A DNA stretch of 64,000 nt from NCBI GenBank assembly GCA_963718685.1, contig OY970356.1, positions 714,137 through 778,136 of the forward strand, in the 5' to 3' direction. The notes under the pieces are model-generated. The model searched no databases. It was not told the origin of the DNA and was given only the letters and a program-made list of their open reading frames with translations. Positions 16,130 to 25,496 of the stretch are shown one piece after another. A program made the position numbers and the translations under genes. Every line of letters begins with the position of its first letter. The stretch's first letter is position 1. The stretch is from CAVQWH01 sp963718685 (lineage in GTDB: Bacteria > Patescibacteriota > Saccharimonadia > Saccharimonadales > Saccharimonadaceae).

Positions 16130-18007
16130 ATGGCTTTGTTTGGCAAAAAGAAAACTGATCCGGTTAATGTTGCTGCTCAGCAACGTGCACGTGAGCAAAC
16201 CGAAGTTGAACAAGCCTTTTTAAAGGGCATTACAACTCTGCGCGACCTAATAGCACCGAGTAGTATTGAGCTGCATTCAAGCTACTTTCGACTCGGCACG
16301 CGCTATGGCCGCACTATTTACGTTTATGCCTACCCGCGCCAAATCTATACCGGCTGGCTAAGCGCCATTATCAATGCCGACGAAGTTCTGGACATCAGCA
16401 TGTTTATCTACCCTGTTGAAAGCCAAGTGGTGCTTAACAACTTGCGCAAAAAAGTAACTCAGCTGGAAGCCACCAACTCAATCAACATCGAAAAGGGTAG
16501 AACCCGTGATCCGCAGCTCGACGCAGCCATCCAGGACGCCGAGGAATTGCGCGATCAACTTCAAGTTGGCGCCGAACGATTTTTCCGCTACGGACTTTAC
16601 ATAACCATTTATGCCGACAGCTTAGATGAGCTTGGTTTTGTGCAGCATAAGATTGAAAACATTCTTGGCCAACAGTTGGTTTTCTCTAAAGTAGCCTCCA
16701 GCCAACACGAACAGAGCCTTCACAGTACGGCGCCGCAAATGACCGACAAGCTACAGATTCGCCACAACATGAACACCGGCGCAATCTCGAGCAGTTTTCC
16801 TTTCACCAGCGCCGACCTTACCCAAGAAAAAGGCGTGCTTTACGGCATTAACATGCACAATAACGGCTTGGTCATATTCGACAGGTTCAGCCTGGAAAAC
16901 GCTAACATGGTGGTGTTTGCAAAGTCTGGTGCCGGTAAATCTTTTGCCGTAAAGCTAGAAGCTCTGCGTAGCATGATGACAGGTTCCGATATTGTGATAG
17001 TCGATCCCGAAAACGAATACCAAAAGTTAGCCGAAGCCGTCGGCGGCAGTTATATACGCCTGAGCTTAAACTCTGATGTGCGCATTAATCCGTTCGACTT
17101 GCCGCAAGTCATCGACACCGAAGATGCTGACGATGCGTTGCGGGCTAATTTAGTCACACTTCATGGGCTTCTAAGGTTGATGTTAAGTAACCAAGCACAG
17201 CCTTTGACGCCGAACGAAGAGGCTGACCTTGACCAAGCTTTAATCGATACTTACGCAAGAGCCGGTATTACCAGCGATCCGCTTACACATCAATCGCCTC
17301 CGCCGACTATCAGTGATTTATACGAAACTCTTCTTCATATGGGCGACAACGGGCCTAGCCTAGCTCAACGTTTGCGCAAATTTACCAGCGGAACTTTTGC
17401 CGGTATATTCAGCCAGCAATCCAATATCGATATCAATAACACTATGGTGGTGTTTAACATACGCGACCTTGAAGAAGAGCTGCGTCCTGTAGCTATGTAC
17501 ATTGTGTTAAGCCATGTTTGGAATATTACCCGCAGCAACCAAAAGAAGCGTCTTTTGATAGTCGACGAGGCGTGGCAGCTAATGAAATATGAAGACTCAG
17601 CTAACTTTCTGTTTAGCCTAGCTAAACGTGCCCGCAAATATTACCTTGGCCTTACTACCATTAGCCAAGATGTTGAGGATTTCATGGGGAGCAAAATGGG
17701 GCGCGCTATTGTAGCCAACTCAAGCATGCAGCTGCTTCTCAAGCAATCAACCAGCGCAGTTGATGTGCTGGCCGACGTATTCAAATTGACCGACGAAGAG
17801 CGCAAAAGGTTAAGTAGTTTCCCGGTAGGCCAAGGGTTATTCTTTGCCGGCCAAAACCACGTTCACATGCAAGTTGTAGCCAGCCAAACCGAGCATGAAC
17901 TCATTACCACTACCCCCCAACAACAGGTTCAAGACCAGGAAGTACCCCTTGAAAACAAATCCGAGGCGACTCCTCAAGCCGGTTATTTAGATCAAACAGA
18001 GCATTAA
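16130..18007 (+). CDS. virB4: VirB4-like type IV secretion ATPase
   Basis: 625 residues, membrane-associated cytoplasmic ATPase that powers pilus assembly and substrate transfer. Walker A AKSGAGKSF at residues 264-272, Walker B RLLIVDEAWQLM near 474-485, then the LAKRARKYYLGLTTISQD motif typical of the VirB4/TraC family. The N-terminal 230 residues form the VirB4 N domain. Length is within the family's shorter range (most are 600-850). The start immediately follows the stop of the preceding gene, with GAGGGG upstream as ribosome binding site. No VirD4 coupling protein or relaxase is seen in the window. Confidence 0.93.
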   Translation: MALFGKKKTDPVNVAAQQRAREQTEVEQAFLKGITTLRDLIAPSSIELHSSYFRLGTRYGRTIYVYAYPRQIYTGWLSAIINADEVLDISMFIYPVESQVVLNNLRKKVTQLEATNSINIEKGRTRDPQLDAAIQDAEELRDQLQVGAERFFRYGLYITIYADSLDELGFVQHKIENILGQQLVFSKVASSQHEQSLHSTAPQMTDKLQIRHNMNTGAISSSFPFTSADLTQEKGVLYGINMHNNGLVIFDRFSLENANMVVFAKSGAGKSFAVKLEALRSMMTGSDIVIVDPENEYQKLAEAVGGSYIRLSLNSDVRINPFDLPQVIDTEDADDALRANLVTLHGLLRLMLSNQAQPLTPNEEADLDQALIDTYARAGITSDPLTHQSPPPTISDLYETLLHMGDNGPSLAQRLRKFTSGTFAGIFSQQSNIDINNTMVVFNIRDLEEELRPVAMYIVLSHVWNITRSNQKKRLLIVDEAWQLMKYEDSANFLFSLAKRARKYYLGLTTISQDVEDFMGSKMGRAIVANSSMQLLLKQSTSAVDVLADVFKLTDEERKRLSSFPVGQGLFFAGQNHVHMQVVASQTEHELITTTPQQQVQDQEVPLENKSEATPQAGYLDQTEH

Positions 18008-18020
18008 TTGAGCAAAAACC

Positions 18021-20195
18021 ATGCCAACAAAAATAAAGCCAGATGGTAGCCCAGAAACCAACCGCGACCCGGGAGACAAAGACTGGGAACAAAAAACTGC
18101 TCGCTATGACAGTCGCCACAGCGACCAAGACAGCCCATATGTTACGCCGGAACAGGCTGAAGAGCTGCAAGACCAAGTATATGGCTCTGACACCCAAGAA
18201 GGCTTGGCAGAGCAAGAACAAGCCGCGGCAGAGACGGGCTCCAGTGACGACATAGGCACTCGCGAGGCCACTGGCGATGCCGGCTGGACTACTAAGGTTG
18301 AGGGTGAAACTAAGGCAAAAGCTACCATCTTCACAAAGAAACGCAGCTTATGGGCGCTAATTGCCCTAGTAACGGCTAGTGCTGGCTTTGTGATGACCGG
18401 CATAATAACCCCAGCTATAACCTTGGTTAACTTCAAAGAAGTCATGGCGCGTAAGTTTTCTAAAGTTGAAAGTTCTGTCATAGACAGGCGCTCCAACCGC
18501 ATTTTAGCTAAAAAGTTTACTAAGGATATAACTAGAGGTTGCGGGTTGGTGAAAATCAAATGCCGCTACAAAGGCATGACAAGCCGAGAAATCAAAAAGT
18601 TTAACCGTCGCAACATAGGTGAAGGCTGGAGAATTGAGTCAAAGGGCAGAAGTTTAGTGCCCCCTTTTAAAAACAAGGTGGAGCTACAAAAAATCTCTGG
18701 TGAAGGCAGCAATGTAAAGGTTGAAAAAGTGGTCGATGCCAGCAAAGTAAAGACAACTCTGCGCAAAGATCCCAGCCTGCAAAAATCCTTTAGAAACTTT
18801 AATAAAGGCAGAGTAAGTTTTTGGGCCGACAGCAAAGCCAGGTCGCTTTGGAAGAAGTTAGGAGTAAAGCTCTTTAAGCGCGCGCCGGAAGAAGGCAAAG
18901 GCAAGACCGAAGAAGAAAAACGCATATACCGCACTAATAAAGAGGTCAGCGACGTTGAGACCAATGGCGAGGGACATTCTCCTAAAAACGCCGGAGCTGG
19001 AGACGCTGAAAAATATCTTGAAGATAGAGCCAACCAGCTATCTGAAGACGCTAACGATCCTTCAAGAACCATTCCCCCCGAACCAGATATTTCCAACCCT
19101 AAGGCAGTAGATGATTTGTATGGCAAAACCGCCAGCAACATTGAACACGCCAGCCCCGGTTTACTCGGCGAAGTAGTGAACCCGGTTGCCAGTGCGATTT
19201 TTAATTACTGTATCGTAAAAGATTTAACCAAAGCTACGCTAAACATACGTAAAACACTTATAGTAATCCAGCTTGTTCGCTATGCAATTAACTTTGCTCG
19301 TCTGGCTGACCAAATTAAAGCAGGCAATGCCGGTGCTGACACCACCCAAGAAATCGGAGACATGACAAGAGTTTTAACCGCTAAAGACGGCCTAGGAAGA
19401 ACCGCTTTTGACTCATTCGGCTATAACTGGGCAGCTTACGGTAATCTTGGTGCTCGCGGCCCTAATGAGGATATAACCAAATACCAAACCGGAGGCGGTC
19501 CGCCCGGACAACTAGGTGGCGTAGTGACCGCGGCTACTAGCCTGATTCCCGATGGACTCTGCAAGGCTGCAACTAGCCCTCTTGTAACGTTTGGGTTGTT
19601 AATTGGCCAGCTTGCTCTTGCGCTTTCAACCTTAGGCTTAGGTAATGTAGCGGAAGAAGCTGCCAGCGTCGGGGCTTCGCAAGGACTAAAGGCGGGAATT
19701 AAATTTATAACCGACAAAGCAATTGCTAAAGTTTTGGAAGGATTAGCAAAAGACGAACTTAAGAACACTGCTAAGACTATTATTACCCACAGGTTCACGC
19801 GCATAGTTACTGCCTTGGGGGCGACCTTCGCCTTCTTCCATTACGCTGTTCCGCCGATGATTGGCTTGATAGCCCGGGCAATCACCGGCACCACCGTAAC
19901 CGGCGACACCCACGGACCAGATGCTGGCAACGCCGCAGTTTCGGGTTTTGGAGCGTCTGGCGCGGCCAGTGGTCGCGCCCATGGCTTAGCCTTCCTTAAT
20001 AAAACTGATGCTGTTAAAAGCAATCAAGCGGCCAGCGCCTACGACAAACACCTGGCAAAAATTGACAGTATCAACCAATTTAGCCTTAACGACCCAAATT
20101 CGTTTGCCACTAAATTAGCCATGGCAGCCCTGCCTTACACATCGCAGTTGTCATTCGCCGGCGCACCCGACAACTTTGGCAGGCTTTTCGCTTAG
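18021..20195 (+). CDS. Large membrane protein of the secretion locus (probable N-terminal part of a longer protein)
   Basis: 724 residues. A hydrophilic acidic N-terminus of about 105 residues, one TM at about 112-135 (LWALIALVTASAGFVMTGII), then a basic exposed domain of about 250 residues. Several hydrophobic stretches follow (near 395-425 and 510-545), with a last TM near 605-635 (RIVTALGATFAFFHYAVPPMIG) and a short exposed end. No domain recognised. It follows VirB4 by 13 bp and so belongs to the T4SS operon. The stop overlaps the next frame by 20 bp. The next frame has only a TTG, no Shine-Dalgarno and no signal peptide, so the two are probably one polypeptide of about 1054 residues joined by a +1 frame change near 20185-20195. 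Confidence 0.7.
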   Translation: MPTKIKPDGSPETNRDPGDKDWEQKTARYDSRHSDQDSPYVTPEQAEELQDQVYGSDTQEGLAEQEQAAAETGSSDDIGTREATGDAGWTTKVEGETKAKATIFTKKRSLWALIALVTASAGFVMTGIITPAITLVNFKEVMARKFSKVESSVIDRRSNRILAKKFTKDITRGCGLVKIKCRYKGMTSREIKKFNRRNIGEGWRIESKGRSLVPPFKNKVELQKISGEGSNVKVEKVVDASKVKTTLRKDPSLQKSFRNFNKGRVSFWADSKARSLWKKLGVKLFKRAPEEGKGKTEEEKRIYRTNKEVSDVETNGEGHSPKNAGAGDAEKYLEDRANQLSEDANDPSRTIPPEPDISNPKAVDDLYGKTASNIEHASPGLLGEVVNPVASAIFNYCIVKDLTKATLNIRKTLIVIQLVRYAINFARLADQIKAGNAGADTTQEIGDMTRVLTAKDGLGRTAFDSFGYNWAAYGNLGARGPNEDITKYQTGGGPPGQLGGVVTAATSLIPDGLCKAATSPLVTFGLLIGQLALALSTLGLGNVAEEAASVGASQGLKAGIKFITDKAIAKVLEGLAKDELKNTAKTIITHRFTRIVTALGATFAFFHYAVPPMIGLIARAITGTTVTGDTHGPDAGNAAVSGFGASGAASGRAHGLAFLNKTDAVKSNQAASAYDKHLAKIDSINQFSLNDPNSFATKLAMAALPYTSQLSFAGAPDNFGRLFA

Positions 20196-21186
20196 CTCTC
20201 TTGGTGGCTTGGGCAACAACTCAACGCTTCAAGCCGCCAACGACAGCGCCCAATACGAAATCTGCAAAGACGAGACATATGACAGTCTAAACTTAGCGGT
20301 AGATCCGTTCTGTAACCCTCAACCAGGCATGCCTACGGAAACGATAGACAGCTCCAGCACAGATCCCAATAAGGTAATCAACTACATGTTGGCTCATCAC
20401 TATATCAAAAATAACGGCGACCCCAAACCCGGAGATTATCAGGACTTCTTAGACAAATGCGTCGGCTCTACCGACCAGCCAACCGACAGCGAAGATGCTT
20501 CAAACTATGAAATATGCAAAGACCCTAACGACATGAGTGGTGCAAACAACACTAAATACACTATGTTCCACTACTACACAATAGACGGCGGTATTAATAG
20601 TGACATGGAAGATGACGGGAGCAGCGGGAGCAGCACACCAGGCTCTACAGCTAGTTCAACCATCGACATGGCGCATCTTTTCGATAGTTCGGTCAGCGTA
20701 AACTGCGCCTCTGGCACTAAAGACCTGGGCATACAAGATGGCTACCATGAAGGTAAAAAAGTTAAAATACGCACCTGCGCCATTCCTAATCTATCCAGCA
20801 CTGGCGGAGAAAGCGACTCCACCTCTTCGTATTTCATAAGAAACTCGGACGGAAAAGCTATAGTGAACTCAAGGGTGTCAGGCGCTGTTTACAACATGGT
20901 TACATCCGCAAAAGGCGATGGGGTAAATCTAAGCGCAGGCAGCTCTTTCCGGAGCATGGCTCATCAGCAATACCTCTGGAACAAAAACCCAGACCCCGCA
21001 AGGGTCGCTCCTCCCGGTTATTCTAACCACCAAATGGGAGTAGCTATAGACTTTAGCGACCTGCCCTCTAGCCCCGGACCAGTACCAGGCAATAGTGTGT
21101 GGGAGTGGCTAAGTAAAAACGCTGGAGATTTTGGTTATAAAAATTATCCGGCAGAGGCATGGCACTGGTCGCCTACAGGAAATTAA
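20176..21186 (+). CDS. VanY-type D-alanyl-D-alanine carboxypeptidase domain protein (likely C-terminal part of the preceding gene)
   Basis: 336 residues read from a TTG. Residues 1-150 contain paired Cys motifs (YEICKD, DPFCNP, YEICKDP) and Ser/Thr linkers. Residues 235-336 form an M15B peptidase domain: SFRSMAHQQYLWN, then the zinc motif SNHQMGVAIDFSD, and EAWHWSP near the end. The enzyme trims D-Ala-D-Ala termini of peptidoglycan stems. Without a signal peptide it would remain inside the cell, where it has no substrate. Fusion to the upstream membrane protein would place it outside. The bases CTTTTC before the upstream stop are a plausible slip or indel site. Confidence 0.8.
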   Translation: MAGFSLSSLGGLGNNSTLQAANDSAQYEICKDETYDSLNLAVDPFCNPQPGMPTETIDSSSTDPNKVINYMLAHHYIKNNGDPKPGDYQDFLDKCVGSTDQPTDSEDASNYEICKDPNDMSGANNTKYTMFHYYTIDGGINSDMEDDGSSGSSTPGSTASSTIDMAHLFDSSVSVNCASGTKDLGIQDGYHEGKKVKIRTCAIPNLSSTGGESDSTSSYFIRNSDGKAIVNSRVSGAVYNMVTSAKGDGVNLSAGSSFRSMAHQQYLWNKNPDPARVAPPGYSNHQMGVAIDFSDLPSSPGPVPGNSVWEWLSKNAGDFGYKNYPAEAWHWSPTGN

Positions 21187-21189
21187 GAT

Positions 21190-23937
21190 ATGAAAAAAAT
21201 AAATATTAATTTAAACCTAGAAAAGTTTGCCAGATTTATGTTCTTGGCTTTGGGGTTGTCATTAATTTTGGCGTCTCCAGCCCAAGCTCTATCTGATTTT
21301 TATGACAGTTCTGAGATTCAGTTTTATGAAGATTGTGGAGGCAGCACTGGCGGCTCTACGCCCTCTAGTAGCAGCGGAGGTGGCGCTACGACCAGCATAA
21401 CCATAAGCGGACCATTTAAGCCAAAGGCTACGCCGGGAGACCACATCAAAAAAGGCGACGCCTACAAAGGTCAGGCCTCAACCTACGGCAACGACCCAAA
21501 AACCGGCTATGTAGACCCGGGTGACGTCGATAGTTCCGGCAACCCTCTAAAACCCGCTCTTTCCGGTGCGACAAACGCCCAGCCTGCTATAGCTGTTTAT
21601 AACAGCGGTTCGCTTGGCGGTTGGTGGAAAGTAATCGCCCCCAACAAAAAAGGGGCAATCCTCCAGCAAACCGACATAGGCCCTTCGACCAGTAAAATAG
21701 TAGACATTAATTCCGTAGCCGCCCGTGCCGTATTTGACTACAAAGAAGGCAGCAGGTTTCCTACAGGTGTCGGCCAGTGGAAAATAGAATACATGGGCAA
21801 AACTAAGCCAGCCGGAGCTATAACAGACGAGACCGCCGCCAGCAGTACAGGTAGCACTGGTAGCGGATCTACGGGAGGCGCGGGGGGTGGACTGGTGTGG
21901 CCTTTTGCGACCAAAAAGAGTTCTCAATACAGGCGCGTAGATGCGGGCTGGGACCTTCAAGACAAATCGGGAGCCAACATTTATGCTATCGCACCTGGAA
22001 CCTTGCATATTTACAATAAAGACCCCGGAGAATTCGGTGATGATTACCCTACCGTGGAACTGGACCATGACATAGGTGGCCCAACTAAAACTGTTTATTA
22101 TGGCCATGTACACACTATTCCGGCTTTAGACGGACAACACGTTGACGCCGGACAACTGATAGCCCACGCTAATACATTTTATGGCGAAAAGGAGTCAGGA
22201 GCAGATCCAGGCTGGCTGGAGATAGGCTTCGCTCAACCGGGAACAGATGCTCCAGTAGCCCCAACAGACGCACCGGGTCCTCCAGGACATACAATGAAAC
22301 GGTTATTGTTAGGAGCAGAGCCTGGGTCGGGTGGAGGCTCTACACCTGCTCCTACAGCCAGCTCCTCATCTTCTACTACTTGCTGCCCGGGTGGTAGCTC
22401 AAGCTCGACAGGTTTAACCCCCACACCAAGCGGCTCTTCCGATGCCGAAACTGCTTTCAACTACTTTATCAGCACCGGCTCTGGCAATCCCGGTTTAAGC
22501 AAGCAGGGTGCAGCCGGCATAGTAGGTAACTTGATGCGCGAAACGGGTGGGGACAGTTTCAACCTTGATCCTAGCAGCAGCCCGCCGGCATCCAGTTACT
22601 ATGGAACATTCCAATGGAGTGCGATCAGGTGGGCAGGAGTAGTAGATTACGCCAATAAGCAAACTCCAAAAAAGAGCCCGCAAGATTTAACAGTTCAGCT
22701 GGAATACGCCTGGAAAGAAATGAACACCAGTTCTTACAAGTCTGTGGTACCGAAACTCAAGAACGCCACCGACCCAAAGCAAGCCGCCAGCGATTTTAAT
22801 TCTATTTTTGAAGGAGGTTCCGACGTAGGCTTAAGGCAAGCTGACGCCCAGAAAGCTTATGACAACTTTAAAGATAATACACCTTCGAGCACCACCGGCG
22901 GTTCGTCGGGTTCGGCCAGCACTTCTACGGCTTGCTGTGCCACGGGCGGATCTACCGGCTCGCCTTCTGATTTAGATAAGTTCCTAAAAGTTCTAGCTTA
23001 CCAAGAAAGTGGCGGCGACCCTCATCAACCCGGTAGTGCCGGAGGAGCCAGAGGTAAATACCAATATATAGACTCCACCTGGCATAGCTCGGCTTCTTCT
23101 TATTACCCGCCAGCCGACAAATACGCAACAGCTAACCTAGCCCCAGAATCAGAGCAAGATGCTGTAGCCTATTTGGAATACTTAACCAAGTTTAAAGAAT
23201 TCAGCGGCGATATATTCAAGCTCGCGGTAAGTCACTTCTATCCTGCGGCCAACGACAACCCCGCCCTGCTAGATGTCGTACCTCCCTCAAACGTCATCAC
23301 CCCCAGGCAGTATGCCAACTCCATAAAAAGCATGATGAACAGCTCCGGTCCTTGGGATAAAATTCCACTTAAGTACGCAGACGCTCCCGACTTTGAAACC
23401 TGGCTCAACAAGGTCGGCTCGTCGCCAAGCGGATCCGGCTCGTCGTCATCTAGTAGCGCCTGTGCGTCATCGAGTGGCTCCGGCAGCTCTGACAGTATAC
23501 AGTTGCCAGTAGACCAGAAGTGGTGGGACCAACACCCCGATTATTTCACCTCCCCACACCACGACCATGCAGCCGATGATATTCCAGTCCCTAGGGGCAC
23601 AAAAGTCTACTCTATGACCAATGGAAAAGTTGAGTTGGTGGACGGAACAGGTTGCGGCGTAAGTGTGTTCATAGTACCCACCGGGGAAAGTAATGTTGAA
23701 ATTGGCTATTGCCATGGGATTACTGGCAGCCGACAAGTTAATGTGGGAGATACCGTAACAGCGGGGCAACACCTGTTTGATGTCGACAACACGGGGGATT
23801 CTTTCGGCGACCACCTGCACGTCCAAATCAAAGTTAATGGCGTACTGCATTGCCCCCAGAGCCTCATGAAGGCCATTGGCAACCACACTAGCATTCCTGA
23901 ATTTAAAGATTTGCCCACTAGCGGATGTACTTATTAA
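21190..23937 (+). CDS. Secreted multi-domain cell-wall hydrolase (RlpA-like, M23, lysozyme-like, SLT-like, M23)
   Basis: 915 residues. Signal peptide 1-34. Residues 85-205 are an RlpA-like double-psi barrel (QASTYGND, QTDIGPSTSKIVDIN, WKIEYMGK). Residues 235-350 form a first M23-like domain with GHVH, but DAGWD replaces the usual HxxxD, so it may be inactive. Residues 415-562 resemble phage tail-type lysozyme (GIVGNLMRETGGDSFNLDP). Residues 593-715 resemble a transglycosylase with E606 (YQESGG). Residues 768-895 form a second M23 domain with H793/D797 and HLH at 875-877, apparently intact. Ser/Thr/Gly linkers with CC motifs separate the modules. It follows the carboxypeptidase gene by 3 bp. 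It probably opens a cell wall, its own or a partner cell's, for the secretion machine. Confidence 0.85.
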   Translation: MKKININLNLEKFARFMFLALGLSLILASPAQALSDFYDSSEIQFYEDCGGSTGGSTPSSSSGGGATTSITISGPFKPKATPGDHIKKGDAYKGQASTYGNDPKTGYVDPGDVDSSGNPLKPALSGATNAQPAIAVYNSGSLGGWWKVIAPNKKGAILQQTDIGPSTSKIVDINSVAARAVFDYKEGSRFPTGVGQWKIEYMGKTKPAGAITDETAASSTGSTGSGSTGGAGGGLVWPFATKKSSQYRRVDAGWDLQDKSGANIYAIAPGTLHIYNKDPGEFGDDYPTVELDHDIGGPTKTVYYGHVHTIPALDGQHVDAGQLIAHANTFYGEKESGADPGWLEIGFAQPGTDAPVAPTDAPGPPGHTMKRLLLGAEPGSGGGSTPAPTASSSSSTTCCPGGSSSSTGLTPTPSGSSDAETAFNYFISTGSGNPGLSKQGAAGIVGNLMRETGGDSFNLDPSSSPPASSYYGTFQWSAIRWAGVVDYANKQTPKKSPQDLTVQLEYAWKEMNTSSYKSVVPKLKNATDPKQAASDFNSIFEGGSDVGLRQADAQKAYDNFKDNTPSSTTGGSSGSASTSTACCATGGSTGSPSDLDKFLKVLAYQESGGDPHQPGSAGGARGKYQYIDSTWHSSASSYYPPADKYATANLAPESEQDAVAYLEYLTKFKEFSGDIFKLAVSHFYPAANDNPALLDVVPPSNVITPRQYANSIKSMMNSSGPWDKIPLKYADAPDFETWLNKVGSSPSGSGSSSSSSACASSSGSGSSDSIQLPVDQKWWDQHPDYFTSPHHDHAADDIPVPRGTKVYSMTNGKVELVDGTGCGVSVFIVPTGESNVEIGYCHGITGSRQVNVGDTVTAGQHLFDVDNTGDSFGDHLHVQIKVNGVLHCPQSLMKAIGNHTSIPEFKDLPTSGCTY

Positions 23938-23971
23938 CCGGCAGTGTTTATTATTAACATAAGGAGTTTTT

Positions 23972-25495
23972 ATGGATGATTCTCAATATCCGGCAAACAA
24001 TCTTCGCAAATATATTTTGCTGGGTTTCTTAGCGCTTTTTATATTCGAAGGTTTATACCTGCTGTTTACCCATAGTATCGTCATAATAAAAACCAGCCCT
24101 TCCATAAGCGGAGCTAATTTATACTTCTCCCAACTAGGCCAGGACACCTCTAGCGAAACCAAGCCCGGGCTTCATATTGTCAGAACAGGTGACTACATCT
24201 TAAGCGCCCGCAAAGGTGTTTCAATGTCTAAAAGGCCTTTCCATATTGGCGCCCTTCAGGTCAAAAAAATCGGCATCAATCTCTCTCCGCAAAAGCAGGC
24301 TTTTAAAATAGCCAGCGGCGCGGAACAGTGTCCGTTTGGAAGCACAGCAGACATGAAAAGGGGCACATTGCTGTCTTACAACTCTTACGACTGCAGGGAG
24401 CTTTCTGGTGCATTTATCAATGCCTTCACCAAGCGCTCAACCAAAAAGCCTTTAATAAGTCAGGAATATGGCATAGACGCCACCCAAGTATCGCCTTTTA
24501 AAGACGGGGTAGTAGGCGTAGTTGGTGGGCGTTTTGGCGGAATCGGTTTGCTGTTCATAAACAAAGGCAACTTCCAAAGCATAGATATATCGCCTTACGT
24601 TAAAGACACCAACACAAGCCACTACATGCTCTCGGTTCAAAATGGAAAAATCTATCTTTTTAACACGGTTAGAAAAACTTTGTTTACGTTTAAGGATATT
24701 AAATCTAAGCCCACACAAATGAAACTTGGCCTTGAAAATAACGATTCTGGGGCTAAAGTGAGACAATTTCAAGTTGCAGGCGATAAAATTTATATAATTT
24801 CAGCTTCGGCAAACAAAACTCGCACCGAGAAACTAAACAAAGGTAATCTATACATATATAACATCTCGGGAGACTTGGAGAATACGGTTAACCTAGATAA
24901 GTACATATCCAGATTTGTTGGTTTTTCGGCTCTAAACAAGACCACATTTATTAGTAAGCCGATTGGAGCTAATGGCTACGTATTTAAACTAAAGGACAAT
25001 AAACTTTCGCTATATGACACTCTGTTTGGCGTAGACCAAATAGTTTCTGCCGGGTCATCTGCTTACGCGCTAATCGACGGCGACATCTACCAATACCAGC
25101 CTAACGGAACGGAAACTTTGGTGTTCCACTCTCAAAACATTAATATATCTTCACTTAGAGCAGTAGGGTCGACGTTATTATTTAACGGCCAACTTACCAG
25201 CGGTGACAATCCGATTAATTTAACCTACATGCTAACTGGCCAGCCACTCAAAGGCCAGTTCCGCGAAGAAAACTATCTGCCATACAGCCCAACTCCGCTA
25301 GTTTCCTGGATGGATTACCTGGGCAATAAAGTAACCTTCGCTCCACAGCTATCGTCGCTAACTTTGAGAGGCCCCGACAACACGCCTTCGTATAGCCAAA
25401 CTGAATATAAATATAAGAGCGGCGAGATAAAGCAAGAGTTAAAGGCCGACGGTTTTACTGAAGGCAAATATCAAATAACTTCTTACCCGTATTAG
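23972..25495 (+). CDS. Hypothetical single-pass membrane protein with large exposed domain
   Basis: 507 residues: one TM at about 12-36 (YILLGFLALFIFEGLYLLF), then about 470 residues outside. The exposed part starts with a region resembling small beta-sandwich carbohydrate or PEGA-like modules (PGLHIVRTGDYILSARKG). It continues with repeated beta-strand patterns (GKIYLFN, DKIYIISA, GNLYIYNI, GDIYQYQPNG) that suggest a beta-propeller. GGAG six bases before the ATG is a good ribosome binding site. Last gene of the T4SS-like run; convergent with recF, 1 bp between the ends. Function unknown. Confidence 0.7.
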   Translation: MDDSQYPANNLRKYILLGFLALFIFEGLYLLFTHSIVIIKTSPSISGANLYFSQLGQDTSSETKPGLHIVRTGDYILSARKGVSMSKRPFHIGALQVKKIGINLSPQKQAFKIASGAEQCPFGSTADMKRGTLLSYNSYDCRELSGAFINAFTKRSTKKPLISQEYGIDATQVSPFKDGVVGVVGGRFGGIGLLFINKGNFQSIDISPYVKDTNTSHYMLSVQNGKIYLFNTVRKTLFTFKDIKSKPTQMKLGLENNDSGAKVRQFQVAGDKIYIISASANKTRTEKLNKGNLYIYNISGDLENTVNLDKYISRFVGFSALNKTTFISKPIGANGYVFKLKDNKLSLYDTLFGVDQIVSAGSSAYALIDGDIYQYQPNGTETLVFHSQNINISSLRAVGSTLLFNGQLTSGDNPINLTYMLTGQPLKGQFREENYLPYSPTPLVSWMDYLGNKVTFAPQLSSLTLRGPDNTPSYSQTEYKYKSGEIKQELKADGFTEGKYQITSYPY

Positions 25496-25496
25496 T

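Noticed and set aside
18566..19141. Long open frame of 191 codons on the minus strand
   Set aside because: It lies opposite the 724-residue secretion-locus protein, has no start signal, and its translation is Ser/Leu-rich low-complexity typical of an antisense shadow.
21547..22113. Open frame of 188 codons on the minus strand
   Set aside because: Entirely opposite the multi-domain hydrolase whose domains are clearly recognisable; no domain in the antisense frame.
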